Below are positions 52,915-64,000 of a stretch of 64,000 bases of DNA, one piece after another. The DNA comes from Gordionus sp. m RMFG-2023 (Eukaryota > Nematomorpha > Gordioida > Chordodea > Parachordodidae), in the NCBI RefSeq assembly GCF_954871325.1, contig NC_088776.1, positions 49,370,569 through 49,434,568 on the forward strand. Direction: 5' to 3'. The notes under the pieces are model-generated. The model ran no database searches and was not told the DNA's origin. It saw only the letters and a list, made by a program, of their open reading frames with translations. Position numbers and translations under genes: made by a program. Numbering within the stretch: the stretch's first letter is position 1; each line of letters starts with the position of its first letter.

Positions 52915-55775
52915 AATTAACATTATTTGTTTCATCATATGTTACCCCTTTGTTTTTATCAAAGCAACACTTTTACATATTATTATTTTATTTTATAATA
53001 ACGCAATTTTTTTCATATAGAAAATGACTTATAAAAGAATCACGTTACTTTTTTTGTTATCTTGTAAATAAAGTAAATCACTACAGTTTGCGAAAAGGGG
53101 AACGCGTTACTCATTATTCAATAAGAAATGGCACTTTACTTGTTTTTAAAAATCACAAATTTATAATTTATTTTTTCCCCGAAAAATAAAATTATATAAC
53201 ATTGCCTTTATTTTTTTTAGAATAAAACAAATAATTAAGCATTCATAAAAATTTTTTGCTATTTTTATTAAAAATTTATTAAAGTAATATGAATACAAAA
53301 TAATATATACAAAATAATACTATAATATAATACGACGATTTTTATTTTTAAATTTTAACGTAAATGAATTAAAGGATAAATTTTGTGTTATTTTTTTCAT
53401 AAGCCATCAATACTAAATTTTGCTTATACAATTCTTTAAATGATTGATGATATTTTTTTTAATATATAATATTTAAGATATTATATATTATGTATTTCTT
53501 TAACCTCTGCAGCTAATAATTCTTTAACTATTTTCATTTCATGATGTAACCTTTCCATATTTAAGTTTAATAATGATTATAATCGGCCATTTTATCTTAA
53601 ATAATCGGGGTCAAAGGGGGGCAATGTATTAAAACATGATAGAAGATTATAGTCATCTTGTGTAAATCTATCTAAAAAACGATTAACACAAAGTAATCAA
53701 TAATTTGTTTTTAAAGAACTCCAATTGGAGTTTTTTTCACATAAATCGTAATTTGGTCTCGACTAAAAAATCTTGAAAATTTATAGGCGTTTTACGCACC
53801 CTTGATGAATTGTGGGGAGTGAGATTAAATTTTGCTAAAGGTTTTTCAGCCTTAATTCTAATCAAATCAAAAGAATTATCGCTTCTTTTATTTTTTAATA
53901 TATTGATAGTGGAATCAATACAATTTTTAGCATCTACTAGTACCTACTGACTGTAGATACTTTTAATGGATCTGTTTATCTCATAAATTATAATGATTAA
54001 TATAACGTAATTTATATAACGCATTGAGATAAAAGATCAGAGGCTTCGACTGAAGCATAGGTGGAAATCTCTGAATTATGAGTTCTATTAGAAAAGTAAA
54101 ATAATACTTCACTAATAGTCTCAAAATTCTAATGAATGATGCGAGGCTTCTAAATGACCAGTCCACCTCAGGTCTAAAAGTCTCTTAAGAGTATGGTCTT
54201 CATATTTACAGGATACGTTAAAGCGCCTAAAAAAATATACAACGCATTGGATAAATAAAAATTTGAAATGATAACAATATTATTATGCCAATTTTGAACC
54301 ACAAGATGCAACATGTGGTTGTAGCAATGTATAAAAGGAACATTTTTATTAATTTTTTTTGAAGTAGGGTTTGCACTCCTTCATTTCGGACAGAAATAGT
54401 GTTTGCCCCATCATATGCCTGGCTTATTATATTCGTTGAATTAATATTTAACTCATTAAGTTGCTATAAAATGCAATTAGTAATGCTTTTGAGCAGAAAG
54501 ACACTGTAAATTAATAATTCTTATTAAATTTTCTGGACTTATTCAGAAAAAATATAGCAAATAATTATGCCAGGTTCTCACAACCTTATGCATCTTTTGC
54601 CTCATCAGCCTCAAGACAAATAAAAGGCATCTCACTTTTGTTATATTTATCTGAAATATATTTAAGCACTATGTCTGCCATAATAGATACTACTTCGTTT
54701 TGAATATAGGGTGATGTATATTGAACATTTTTGGGTATAAATTTCATAATTTTGTTTAATTCAGGATCTTTTTGGGTGGTGTATGAAAACATTGCTATAA
54801 ATAGTCCAGAAGAATAAATTATGTTTTCATCAGTTGCAGCATTCATAATTTTTGATGAACCAATCTCACGAAAAGATATCTCCTGTATGCTATGAAATAG
54901 TATTAAATAGATTTAAGGTAGTAAAGATTATAATATCACTTTTATTTTTAAAAAACTTCAGTGCACAGTTATAGAAATAAAACAAAACAATGATGAAAAT
55001 ACTATTTAGAAGAATATTAAAATTATAATTGACATGCTATATCTATATTCTATATAAAAATATATAATTAAAAAAAGAGAAATTAAAAAAATAATTTAAA
55101 ATAATATATTTAGATATGGTCAGCGAAGCTTAATGACCCACGTGGATATGCAGTTGGATCCACAAATTTCAAATGATATTCTTTGCCGAAGGTAAAAGCC
55201 TACTTTTGGATCACCTGTGTGATTAAACATTACCTTATTACGGTTATTTTGGCTTACCAAAATTGTTGCTATCTCAGTATTTTCTTCATAATTCGAAAAT
55301 ATTCACCTCTGTTTTAAATAACTGGTTATATTATAATAATAATATTGTGATTGACCATAATAAATAAAATAATTATCATGAAATAAGTACAAATTAAACG
55401 TGATTAAGCGCCTATATAATGTCATACACAAACACTCATGAAAATGATAAAATATGAATGAATGATGATTTATTATTGGATAAAAATAAAACAGTAAAAA
55501 GAAATTTACAAACTAGACAATAAAAATAATAAATTTTTTTTAAATTTGGAGGCCGGAAAAATATATGGGGGCCATTTTTAGAGGCCAAAGATTTTTTCTG
55601 GGAGCTAAAATTTTTTTGGGAGGACCACCCCCCCCCCTCCCTTGGTTACAGCCCTGATTAAGATCCTCATCGAATTTTTTTATATTTATCAGAGTTTAAT
55701 CTCAAGCAATAAGTAACGTTTTGCGTTTCAAGTAACACTGTTTCTTTCATCGATGTTACTTTGCATAACTACTTA
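52915..55775 (-). mobile_element. Degenerate hAT transposon (DUF4371 type)
   Basis: GTTAC-rich subterminal words lie at 52950-53120 (TCACGTTACT, ACGCGTTACT) and 55705-55760 (AAGTAACG, GATGTTAC). The transposase lies between them on the minus strand at about 54850-53900. A second hAT-like end, CAGGGCTGTAACC on the minus strand with a G/C-rich run, occurs at 55640-55662, so more than one copy may be merged. Confidence 0.6.
53900..54846 (-). pseudogene. hAT transposase remnant, DUF4371/ZMYM-like
   Basis: In order: VQYTSPYIQNEVVSIMADIV then PFICLEADEAKDA (54586-54846, the catalytic-Asp region); SQAYDGANTISVRNEGVQTL; FIHCYNHMLHLVVQNWHNN (54360-54290); and KRLLDLRWTGHLEASHHSLE (54190-54120). This is the order in KRAB-less ZMYM/THAP9-like hAT proteins. 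At least three frameshifts or stops separate the blocks. Confidence 0.78.
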
Positions 55776-55864
55776 TAAATATGAAATTTATTTTATTGTT
55801 TTATATTTAATATAAAATAAATACTTTGTTTTTAATAATTAAAAATAAAATTTAACATTATTTT

Positions 55865-56095
55865 TTTAACTACCATTGTGATTTTGATTTGTGATTATTT
55901 TTACTCATTGTCAATTACGATTCATCATCTGTCCATGTCCACAACCATTTGTGATTCATTGTCATTTATGATTCACTGCCATTTATGATTCACTATTGTG
56001 CTTTATAGTCATTTGTGATTAACGGCCATTATTTATTATCCATTATTTGGGATTCACCGCCATTTGTGATTCACAACTATTTGTGATTTCGGCAA
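55865..56095. repeat. Tandem repeat, unit about 17-19 bp
   Basis: About ten diverged units of CATTTGTGATTCACTGC (for example at 55945, 55975, 56055, 56075), followed by A/T-rich DNA. No gene in it. Confidence 0.65.
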
Positions 56096-56609
56096 TTTTA
56101 CGACGGCTAGTAAAAGTAATTTGTAATCCACATTGCTCGAAAAAATGCATTTACTTCTAATTGGTATTTAAACAAAATTTTTAGTAATTTCAAAAATGTA
56201 ATTATAATAAAATACAATTTTTTCTGAGGAATTGTAATTGGTAAATTAATTCCTTTTAAATTGTAATTATGATCAACCATGTTTACCTATTATTGAAATT
56301 TTTTTATTGTTTATATTTACTCATTTTATTTATTTCCAGATGAGCAGAGGGGAATGTATGGGTCTCCATTGTTATTTTCTTACATAAAATTAATAAAATT
56401 GCTAATTTCATTAATGGCAAAATTATAATAAATTTATTGGTTGATCAACATGAATTTTTAATATTAGATATTCCATTCATAGATTATAATTATTAACTAT
56501 CATTTCATTTTATAATGATATTCCCTATGATCTTAAACATGATTGTATATAAATTAAATCCATATATCATTAGACACTTTAAATGTTAAAATTTAAATTT
56601 ATTAGTCGA

Positions 56610-59600
56610 TCATATCCATGCAGGTTTAACTTTTCCTTTAAATTTCCTATCATTCAACCATCTCTTTAATTCAGTATTGTAAGGCCTTTATTTGAAATGG
56701 TTATATAATATTTTTAAATGTATAAACTTGTAATATTGGTTCAAAAAATCCCTAGTAGAATGGTCTAATGGTGGATAATTTCTTCCTTTACTCTTTGGCA
56801 TGCATTTAACCTTTGTACCAAGTTTTAGACAATAAAACATTTTGGTAGTATCAAACCTAAAGTATCAATTTTAATAATTTGAAATGATTATAAAATATAT
56901 TATAATATGAGACTTGTATTATATATTTTAACGAGCGCAGACCTTAAATTTTTTTTGTAATTTATTTTCGTATCTAAATTCAAATTATTCTGAAGCGATG
57001 TCATTTCGGCCGGAGCGTCTATCTTCAATTTTTCGCCATCTACCAAAACAATCTTTATAAAATTAATAATATATTATATTTACGTAAATTATGTTTAAGA
57101 AGATTAGTGAACATTACAAATCAATATATAAGATTATAGGGCTAAGTCACCAATTAACTTTCGAGTCATTTAGTAGCATAGAGAGCAAAGAAATTAAAGG
57201 GCCGGGCAAAAGAAATTATTGGATTGGATTATTAGATATTTAATAGAAGTGATAATCCATGAAGTTTAGTATTTTTAATTTAACCACTCCTCATTATTAT
57301 AAATATTTGTTTATTTTGCAACAACATATATTATTTTGGGTAGGCCTTGCATTTGAAAAATTAGACCGGCTCGGACAAAAGCTAAATCCCAGAAAGTCCA
57401 CGTCTGAAATTTTTACCATTTGCAGACCCTTACTGACTAGGTGTATATGCCTGAAAAAAATAAATATATTCAATATTCAGTTTTGTAAATCAAATTAGTG
57501 TATTATTTCGTTTTCGTACAAATCGAATAATTATATTAAAGGAAGATTCTGCCCAAAATAATGAAAATTTTTTTTTTATGTAGGGCAAATTGTGCAAAAT
57601 ATTTTTACAGTCGTTTTCTCATAAAAAATCATTTACAGGCTGGGTAAAAATACAGATAGAATCGTGCCGACTCCGACCACTGGATAGTATTATTCGTAAA
57701 AATAAATAATATATTATTCGTAATGCGAATAATAAATAATCAGATTTTTTTTTAAACTAAATTTTTGGGCAGATATTTTTAAGCAGAATTAAATTAGATC
57801 ATAATTTACGAAATATATCATCAAAAATATATTTCAAATCCTTATAAAACACCTTCTATTTTTTTTAATAATTTTAACACATTTCTGCTTGTCTGAAAAT
57901 ATAGTTGAAAAGATTTTTTATTGTGCATTGTAAAGGCAATTTTTAATAGAAGATATATAATTCGATATCAAAAAATAAACAAATATGTTCAAAATAATTT
58001 GTCCATAGTCGAAAGTATATATGGGTTCGGCCTGTAAAATATTAAGTCCGGCCTAGAAAAAATATGTATAAATTTCTCGGAAAACATGAAATATCTAAAA
58101 TATTTTATCAAGATCAAGACAAGTTTTTGAATTTCTCATCAAGTTGGGTATCGATAACACTCGTCATCGGACTAAATTTAGAACCTTAAATTATTCTATT
58201 AAAAATATACACCCATCAGACCCCATCTGCCATGTAAATAGATTTTTTTTTTGTATAATAATATTTCATAGAAATGTTTTTTATTTATAAAAAATCTAAA
58301 AACATTGTTTGTCAGAGGTGCATTATTATTACTCGATTAAACTAAGAGCATATTTTTAATTATATTAATTTATAGATAAATCATAGTACAATTTTCTTAT
58401 TTAAATTTTACGAAAATCAAAGTAAAAAGTTATTCAATATTAATTCATATAACAATAAATCTACAACCTAATATTTAAAAAAATACTAGCTTTTTACCTT
58501 AGTCTAATCTTCAACCTGGGGTTAGGGAGGGGGCCTTCAGAGTAGGGAGGGACTCGGACTACTGTATCGCGAAATTTTGATAGCTCTATCATAATTCGCG
58601 ATGAATCACATAAAATAACCATTTTCGAAACTATGTTTTGTTTTAAATAGTATATATTTTAAAAAAATAATAATTAAAATAACGCTAATATTTCATAATT
58701 GTATTACTTTAAAAAAATAACGCCCTTTACCTTAAACAGTTTCGCTTATTGAATCTGTTTCCAATTCATTTTTGTAAAAAAAATGAAATTAATAAATGAA
58801 AATATGACGGGTTTCTTAACTTCGATTAAAATCTACCCTTTCACCGTCGTCCCACACAGAGAATTAGGAGTGCAGACGAATCCTTTTTATATGGAGATAA
58901 AATTGTCTTTTCGTGTTAACATTATAAGAATTCAATTAGTTTAATTTAAAAAAATTTAAACTATTGTTTACAATTTGATCTACATGAAGCATCGTTTTAA
59001 GAAAATTTTGGACATTCATTTTTAAATGTAAGTTTTTAATTCAGGGTTTAAATCCCAAAGGTGTAAAGGTAATGTTATTAAGCTCTGGTTTATCATTTAT
59101 CAAATATATAATATCAAAATATTCTATCAATGTCTATATATATTTGTTTGTGTATCAGTGTAACAGTTAAATAATGTATTAGACTAATTAAAATGATAAA
59201 TCTACCTGCTCAGGGGGAAAATATTGCAGCCAACGATATAGATGAATAACGTATTTTCCTGGATTGAGGCACCTATTTTGTAATTTTAGAATCTTGATAC
59301 TTAAATTGGAAACGAGTCCAGAACTATTAACACTGAAATTTACGATCGAATTAAAACTAAAATCCTTTGCTATTGAGTCGTTATTGGCTTTCATATGCTA
59401 ATTTATAAAATCAAATTTACAATTTTGACTTAATATAAATTTTTTTATTGTGGTATATATAAATCATTTGATGTGTAATATAAAATCATGTTTATTAGAT
59501 TGTTAATATTTTAATAATATTAATTTATATACTTTTTATAAAAATAATTTGGGGTTTAAAAAATTCTTATCCTATGCAATTTTTTATTAGCTCAAAATAT

Positions 59601-59842
59601 AAAATTAAAATTTTGATTAAAAAATGGTTTTTGATAATTTGAACTTTACTTGATACCAGGAATATGCGCGCTCTACAGGATTGGTTAAAATAACGATGAT
59701 TGTGGAGTTGGGCAATAAGTTAGAAACTCTTTCAGGAGCATATGAATGATCAAAATAAGTTGCAGATTTTTCCATATGTTGAATATTCGATTTTGTACAA
59801 TTAGAAGAACAGTTGGTATCATCCATAAAGAGGTCTAAATAC
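56610..59842 (-). CDS. NDST: Heparan sulfate N-deacetylase/N-sulfotransferase, 3' exons
   Basis: Golgi type II enzyme that deacetylates and N-sulfates glucosamine in heparan sulfate. Only the sulfotransferase C-terminus is visible. Exons: 59650-59842, 59206-59397, 56943-57052, 56728-56856 and 56610-56685 (stop TGA). All junctions are in phase, and the last intron is 42 nt. Matches to human NDST: YLDLF, EKSATYFDHSYAPERVSNLL, ILTNPVERAYSWYQ, KLQNRCLNPGKYVIHLYRWL, LVDGEKLKIDAP, the Cys pair in FYCLKLGTKVKCMPKSKGRN, YPPL, FLNQYY and a final PAWI. The PAPS-binding KTGTTA exon, the deacetylase domain and the start are not recognised. Either they lie beyond the window or their exons escaped me. Confidence 0.92.
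57053..59205. other. NDST intron
   Basis: 2.15 kb, A/T-rich. It contains a decayed GC-tipped element at about 57335-57430 (GTAGGCCTTGCATTTG to CCATTTGCAGACC) and a G-rich patch at 58515-58555. No exon-like ORF seen. Confidence 0.45.
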
Positions 59843-60500
59843 CTATGAATTTTATTAAAAATAAGTTAAGCAATGGACCAATTCTATTTTATGCTGAAAT
59901 AAACTAGTATATATAGGACCAAAAAACACATGAGTAGGAAACTATTTAAATTTAAGGTTTAAAATGTTATCCCATAATCAATAAGTCAACTCATTAAAAT
60001 TTTATGTTTATAAATATGTTTTATGAATTTATAAAAAATTGATGTTCCGTTTATTTCGTCTGGAATTTTTTATATAAGATCAAACACCATAAATAATATA
60101 TGAATCTTCTTTCATCTGTATGAGTTATATTAAGAATTAATTTATTTAATGACAAAGAAGTAGGATGTTGGCATTTCAGACCGAGGTAGATAGAACAGTT
60201 ATGCCAATTAAATTGACATTTGTAATTTGACATTTAATTGAATTAATATTGTCTATTAAATATAACTATGTTTCAAAAATATATTCAATAAAAAATTATT
60301 TAAAATTTTATTTATAAAGTATGTAACATTAATTGTATGAAGAAAATATTTGCTGGAGTTACATTCATTATAAAGTTCTCTAAATTGGACCAGGAATATA
60401 TAAGTTATTTACATTAATTTATAAGATAAAAATTGTTTTAATAATATAAAACTGAGGCGGACTTGCCAATAAGACTAGTGGAGAAAAGTCCAAGGGGCCT
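59843..60500. other. 5' side of the NDST fragment
   Basis: An open minus-strand stretch at 60051-60233 has ordinary composition but does not align with NDST in a way I trust. Otherwise A/T-rich. Confidence 0.35.
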
Positions 60501-60574
60501 TGTTGTGATGTCCTAATTGATCGCTATCTATTAACTAAAAGATTGATTTTTTTATTCTTTATATTAAATTTATT

Positions 60575-62281
60575 TTTTAAAATTTTTTACGGCCCGGCCC
60601 GGATTTAAAAATTTCAGGCCCGGCTCGGAATTTTTTAAAATTATATTCGACCTGGTAAATACAAAAATTCACCTATGAGGTATTTTACCATTTTTTTTAG
60701 CGAGTATTATCGCTTATTATTTAAAAAATACATGTAAAAAGCTAATATTTTGAGAATATTATATTGAATTTATAAAAATTATAAAACTGTTATTTATAAA
60801 AATTGATATTTTGAGCATATACTATATTTTATATTGCATTTATAAAAATAAAACTAACATTCATAAAAATGATAATAATATTTTGAGCATATACTATATT
60901 TTATATTGCATTTAAAAAAAATAAAACTAATATTTAATTTATAAAAATGGAAAATATTTTGAGAATATAATATATTGTATTTAATTTAATATTTAATTTA
61001 TAAAATAAAAATAAATCGCTATTTAAAAAAATGCATGTATAATAAATAGTATTTTGAAAATATAATCTAATTGCACAATATTAATATAATTTATTTTATA
61101 ATATAAATTTTTAACAAAAGAAGATAATTGTATTATATAATATTGTAAAAAAAAATAATGAAAAATGTTGGATTAAAAACTTTCATGACTCAAGGTAAAT
61201 ATAATAAATGCAATAAATATTTGACAGTTTGCAAAGTAAAAAAACCATTAGAAATTCACAAATTATCATGAAGAAAGAGAAGCATATCTACCTTTTCAGG
61301 TTGAAGATTACTTCTTCTTTCTTCTAGAATTCTCCCAGTAGTAAAAAAATTCCGCTCACAGCTTGCACTTGAAGCAGGAATTGCCAATTTTGCTAAAATT
61401 GGAAATTCGCTTTGATGAGCCGCCCACCACTCTAACAAATTATCCACCTTAAATGTTTCATCTATTTTTTTATTTATGTAATTATAATATTCATCATCGG
61501 GTATTGACATATTACCAGAATTACCATCACCCCATTTGTCATAAAACGATTCAGTTTGTTTAACAACAGTCGTAATTTGACTGGTCGATGATATTTCATT
61601 TACTTCCTGAGCCTCTTGTAATTTAATATAATCTTTTATATAGTTTTCCGTCATCTTGCGATCTGTCCCTGACTACATACGTAATTGCTTAAATTTGGGA
61701 CAGAGAAAAAGAGAAATAAAATGATACTTGTGTAAAACAAATTTTTCAATTAAAAAATGCTTTATATTAGGTAAAATCAATTTTATTTCTCCTTTTTCGC
61801 TTTGAAAGGTATTACAAACTTCAAGAAGTGATATTCCTTTATTTGATTGTTTTGGTAAAATATATTCTAAAAATTTAGATATGAATTATAAAAAAATATA
61901 TTAATAATACTTGAATATTGGGGCTTATTTAAAATATTCCTTTATTTGGTTGTTTTGGTAAAATATGTTGTAAAAATTTAGATATGAATTATAAAAAAAT
62001 ATATTAATACTTTAAATAAATTTGCATGAAATTAATAATTAGATCGATCTGTGGGTGGTAGTGTTAACCATCACCCAATATTATATTAATCATAACTATA
62101 ATATAATATAATCTTATAACCATTAACTCATAATGTAAAAATTTTTATAAAAAATATTAAGGCCCGGCCCGGGTTTAACAATCTTAGGCCCGGCCCGGAT
62201 ATATTCAAAAAAAATTTTTTTAGGCCCGGCCCGGATATGTTTAAAAAAAAATTTTTTAGGGCCGGGCTTGCAGGTCTCTGA
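60575..62281 (-). mobile_element. hAT element carrying the GC-rich tip repeats
   Basis: The left side has ACGGCCCGGCCCGGAT and AGGCCCGGCTCGG (60588-60630). The right side has three GGCCCGGCCCGG tracts and ends GGGCTTGCAGGTCTCTGA (62160-62280), the same end as the miniature elements at 22.4 and 24.8 kb. A hAT transposase remnant on the minus strand lies inside. Also inside are a 60-70 bp tandem repeat (60750-61000) and a 106-bp-spaced duplication (61832-61917 and 61938-62020). The left terminus lacks the TGCAGGTCT end. Confidence 0.68.
61256..61860 (-). pseudogene. hAT transposase C-terminal region
   Basis: From 61860: LPKQSNKGISLLEVCNTFQS, ILPNIKHFLIEKFVLHKYHF, CPKFKQLRM, an in-frame TAG, SGTDRKMTENYIKDYIKLQE, then VDNLLEWWAAHQSEFPILAK, LAIPASSASCERNFFTTGRI, LEERRSNLQPEKVDMLLFLH and a stop. 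The last blocks are a textbook hAT dimerisation domain. One stop interrupts about 200 codons, and the N-terminal half with the BED finger is missing. Confidence 0.88.
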
Positions 62282-62930
62282 TATTTATAATATAATAAAA
62301 TTAAAATAAAACACGACCAATTATTTATTTCATTCCAAATATTTAATATTCTGCTTCAATTATTCTTATCAAATTCGTTATTCGTTAAATTAATTCTATT
62401 TCGATTATACGACGATTCTTATTTTATTACGACGTTATTCAATAATACCTGCATTCTAAAATCATTCAAAATCTTCGCATATATATTTAATAACAAACAA
62501 TGATAATAATTAACAGAGGGATGACAAAGTTAAATCATATGACAACTAAACCGTTTATCAAAGATTTGGAGGGAGTAAGACAAGATGAGAAAGTTTACGA
62601 ACGAAAACCAACTAATACTAGATATGACAATACCCAGATGATGCCATTTGATAACAACAGACTTTATGATAATAATTACAAACATCAGTTTAGACAACCA
62701 TGGCAGATTTGACCATATTATGGCAACCAAAGATTTAACAACCAAAATAACTATCATTTTCCAAGACGAAACTATGACAGATTTCAGGAAAACTCCTTGA
62801 ACACGAAAGATTTACCTCTGAAGAGAACCTAGGCGGGGTCCCTTTAGAGGGCGGAATGTTGTGATGTCCTAATTGATCGCTATCTATTAACTAAAAGATT
62901 GATTTTTTTTATTCTTTATATTAAATTTAC

Positions 62931-64000
62931 TTTAACCTCGCGGACTCGTTTTATAAAATTAACTCAATAATTCGATATAAATTACTTGATAGATTTTGTA
63001 AACTATATAAGCGTAGAAATTTATTGTACTTCACAGTTAAATATTTTTAAAATATATTTATTAAATAAAAGTTATAAAAACACTTTCTTAATTTTGTTCT
63101 TCTCCCTGCTATCCTTAACAGGCCTCGAAGTTTTAAAAATTTGGGGGCCCTTAAGAAAGAATTTGGGACCTTAGGGAAAAATAGATACTATTTTTTAAAA
63201 ATGGTGTAAAGTCTAAATATGTATTTATACAAAATAAATTTTAAAAATTATAAATTAAAATATTTATTAAATATTAATTTAATTTTCTGGTGGAATTATA
63301 AGCACTATAAGCGCTATAAAAAAATCTTTAAAAAATTAGATTTAAATGTTTAGCTTAGCATTTAATAGTCGAAAAATAAAACCATTTTCCTATTTTTATT
63401 AGTTCCTAAAATGGAATCCAATAGAAATTAAATAGAGAAAGTATTAATATTAAAATAAATAGCTGCAAGTAAATATTTAATTAATTTGTATAAATATATA
63501 TACAATATTTATAGTTTATATATAGAAAATAGAATATTAATATATGTATATAGATAATTAACAGGAAATTTGATGTATATAAGAAGATCTTTTAATATAA
63601 AAAAAATGAAATTTCTTTCATATTCATTTTAATTTTGCCATAAAATATTTTTTTAAATTTTGTAAAGCATCTATCTTAAGTTCAAATAAAAATTACATGG
63701 TCTATCCCATAACCCTCCTGATTTAATATACTGACTGGTTTGATTATTTTTGCATGTGCACTAAGTATTAAAAATTTTTTATAAGCATCTCCCCTGAACT
63801 ATAGTTGTTTCATATAACATAACCCAGTGTAAATGTTTAAGGATTTTCCTGGGCTAGAGTAGATTGGTAACTCAAATATATTGATTGATTATTAATGATT
63901 TTTCATTCAAATGTTACATCTATATTTTATCAGGGAAAAATATATAGACATCCTTAATGGCTAACGTCACAAATTTTTTTGGAAATTTTTGAAATAATTG
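62931..64000. other. Right-edge A+T-rich stretch
   Basis: No coding signature, RNA gene or clear repeat recognised. A short GC patch at 63120-63180 (GGCCTCGAAG, TTGGGGGCCC) has no reading. Confidence 0.4.

Larger units (their letters stand above)
60501..62930 (+). mobile_element. Fossil LTR retrotransposon remnant (Gypsy-like, uncertain)
   Basis: A direct repeat of about 70 bp starting TGTTGTGATGTCCTAATTGA occurs at 60501 and 62857. Before the second copy there is a polypurine-type tract (AGAGGGCGGAA), preceded by an Asn/Arg/Tyr-rich coding remnant (62500-62830) of the kind seen at the end of gag. A hAT copy occupies most of the space between. The element is broken and small. Its age is moderate to old. 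Confidence 0.45.

Noticed and set aside
60051-60233. Upstream NDST exon with HPTSLSLN
   Set aside because: It loosely recalls the human HPDLSSN segment, but the KTGTTA loop is absent, and the frame and neighbours do not fit.

Overview
The window is nuclear DNA of an animal with a very A+T-rich genome. There are no bacterial-style operons, ribosome binding sites or long host ORFs. Real genes appear only when short exons are joined across GT-AG introns. The evidence for an animal is a proteasome beta-2 gene, a MORC2-type chromatin ATPase with a CW zinc finger, and a heparan sulfate N-deacetylase/N-sulfotransferase (NDST). Many introns are tiny (39-48 nt), which suggests a fast-evolving, possibly parasitic or meiofaunal invertebrate. 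I cannot name the phylum.

Layout. About 1.6-40.65 kb, minus strand: one gene, a MORC2 homologue read here as 17 exons (2,388 nt, 795 aa) with every join in phase. Its first exons are separated by introns of 39-48 nt. The rest is spread over introns of up to 15 kb filled with transposons: a decayed LINE with a C-rich tandem-repeat leader (7.4-11.1 kb), a foldback element (13.0-16.2 kb), a fossil LTR element with nested hATs (18.9-23.4 kb), a Mutator-like element with a 9-bp target duplication (25.8-30.3 kb), and many small GC-tipped inverted-repeat elements. About 42.1-43.0 kb, plus strand: PSMB2, six exons and five introns of 42-44 nt, divergent from MORC2. About 43.2-47.5 kb: hAT remnants and miniature elements. 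About 47.5-50.7 kb, minus strand: a young RTE-type LINE with an intact 978-aa ORF, a perfect 22-bp target duplication and a tRNA-like 5' head, sitting inside an older hAT. About 52.6-52.9 kb, plus strand: an isolated exon whose end resembles a GPS motif. About 53-55.7 kb: a degenerate hAT with a DUF4371-type transposase. About 56.6-59.8 kb, minus strand: the 3' exons of an NDST gene. About 60.5-62.9 kb: a broken LTR-retrotransposon remnant holding a hAT copy that carries the same GC-rich tip repeats as the small elements elsewhere.

The three recognised genes do not form a pathway. MORC2 is a nuclear silencing ATPase, PSMB2 is a 20S proteasome ring subunit, and NDST is a Golgi enzyme of heparan sulfate synthesis. 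The clearest theme is that a gene of the MORC2 family, known elsewhere for silencing LINEs, is itself inflated by transposons, while its neighbour PSMB2 is fully compact. I saw no CRISPR array, no rRNA gene and no convincing free-standing tRNA gene.
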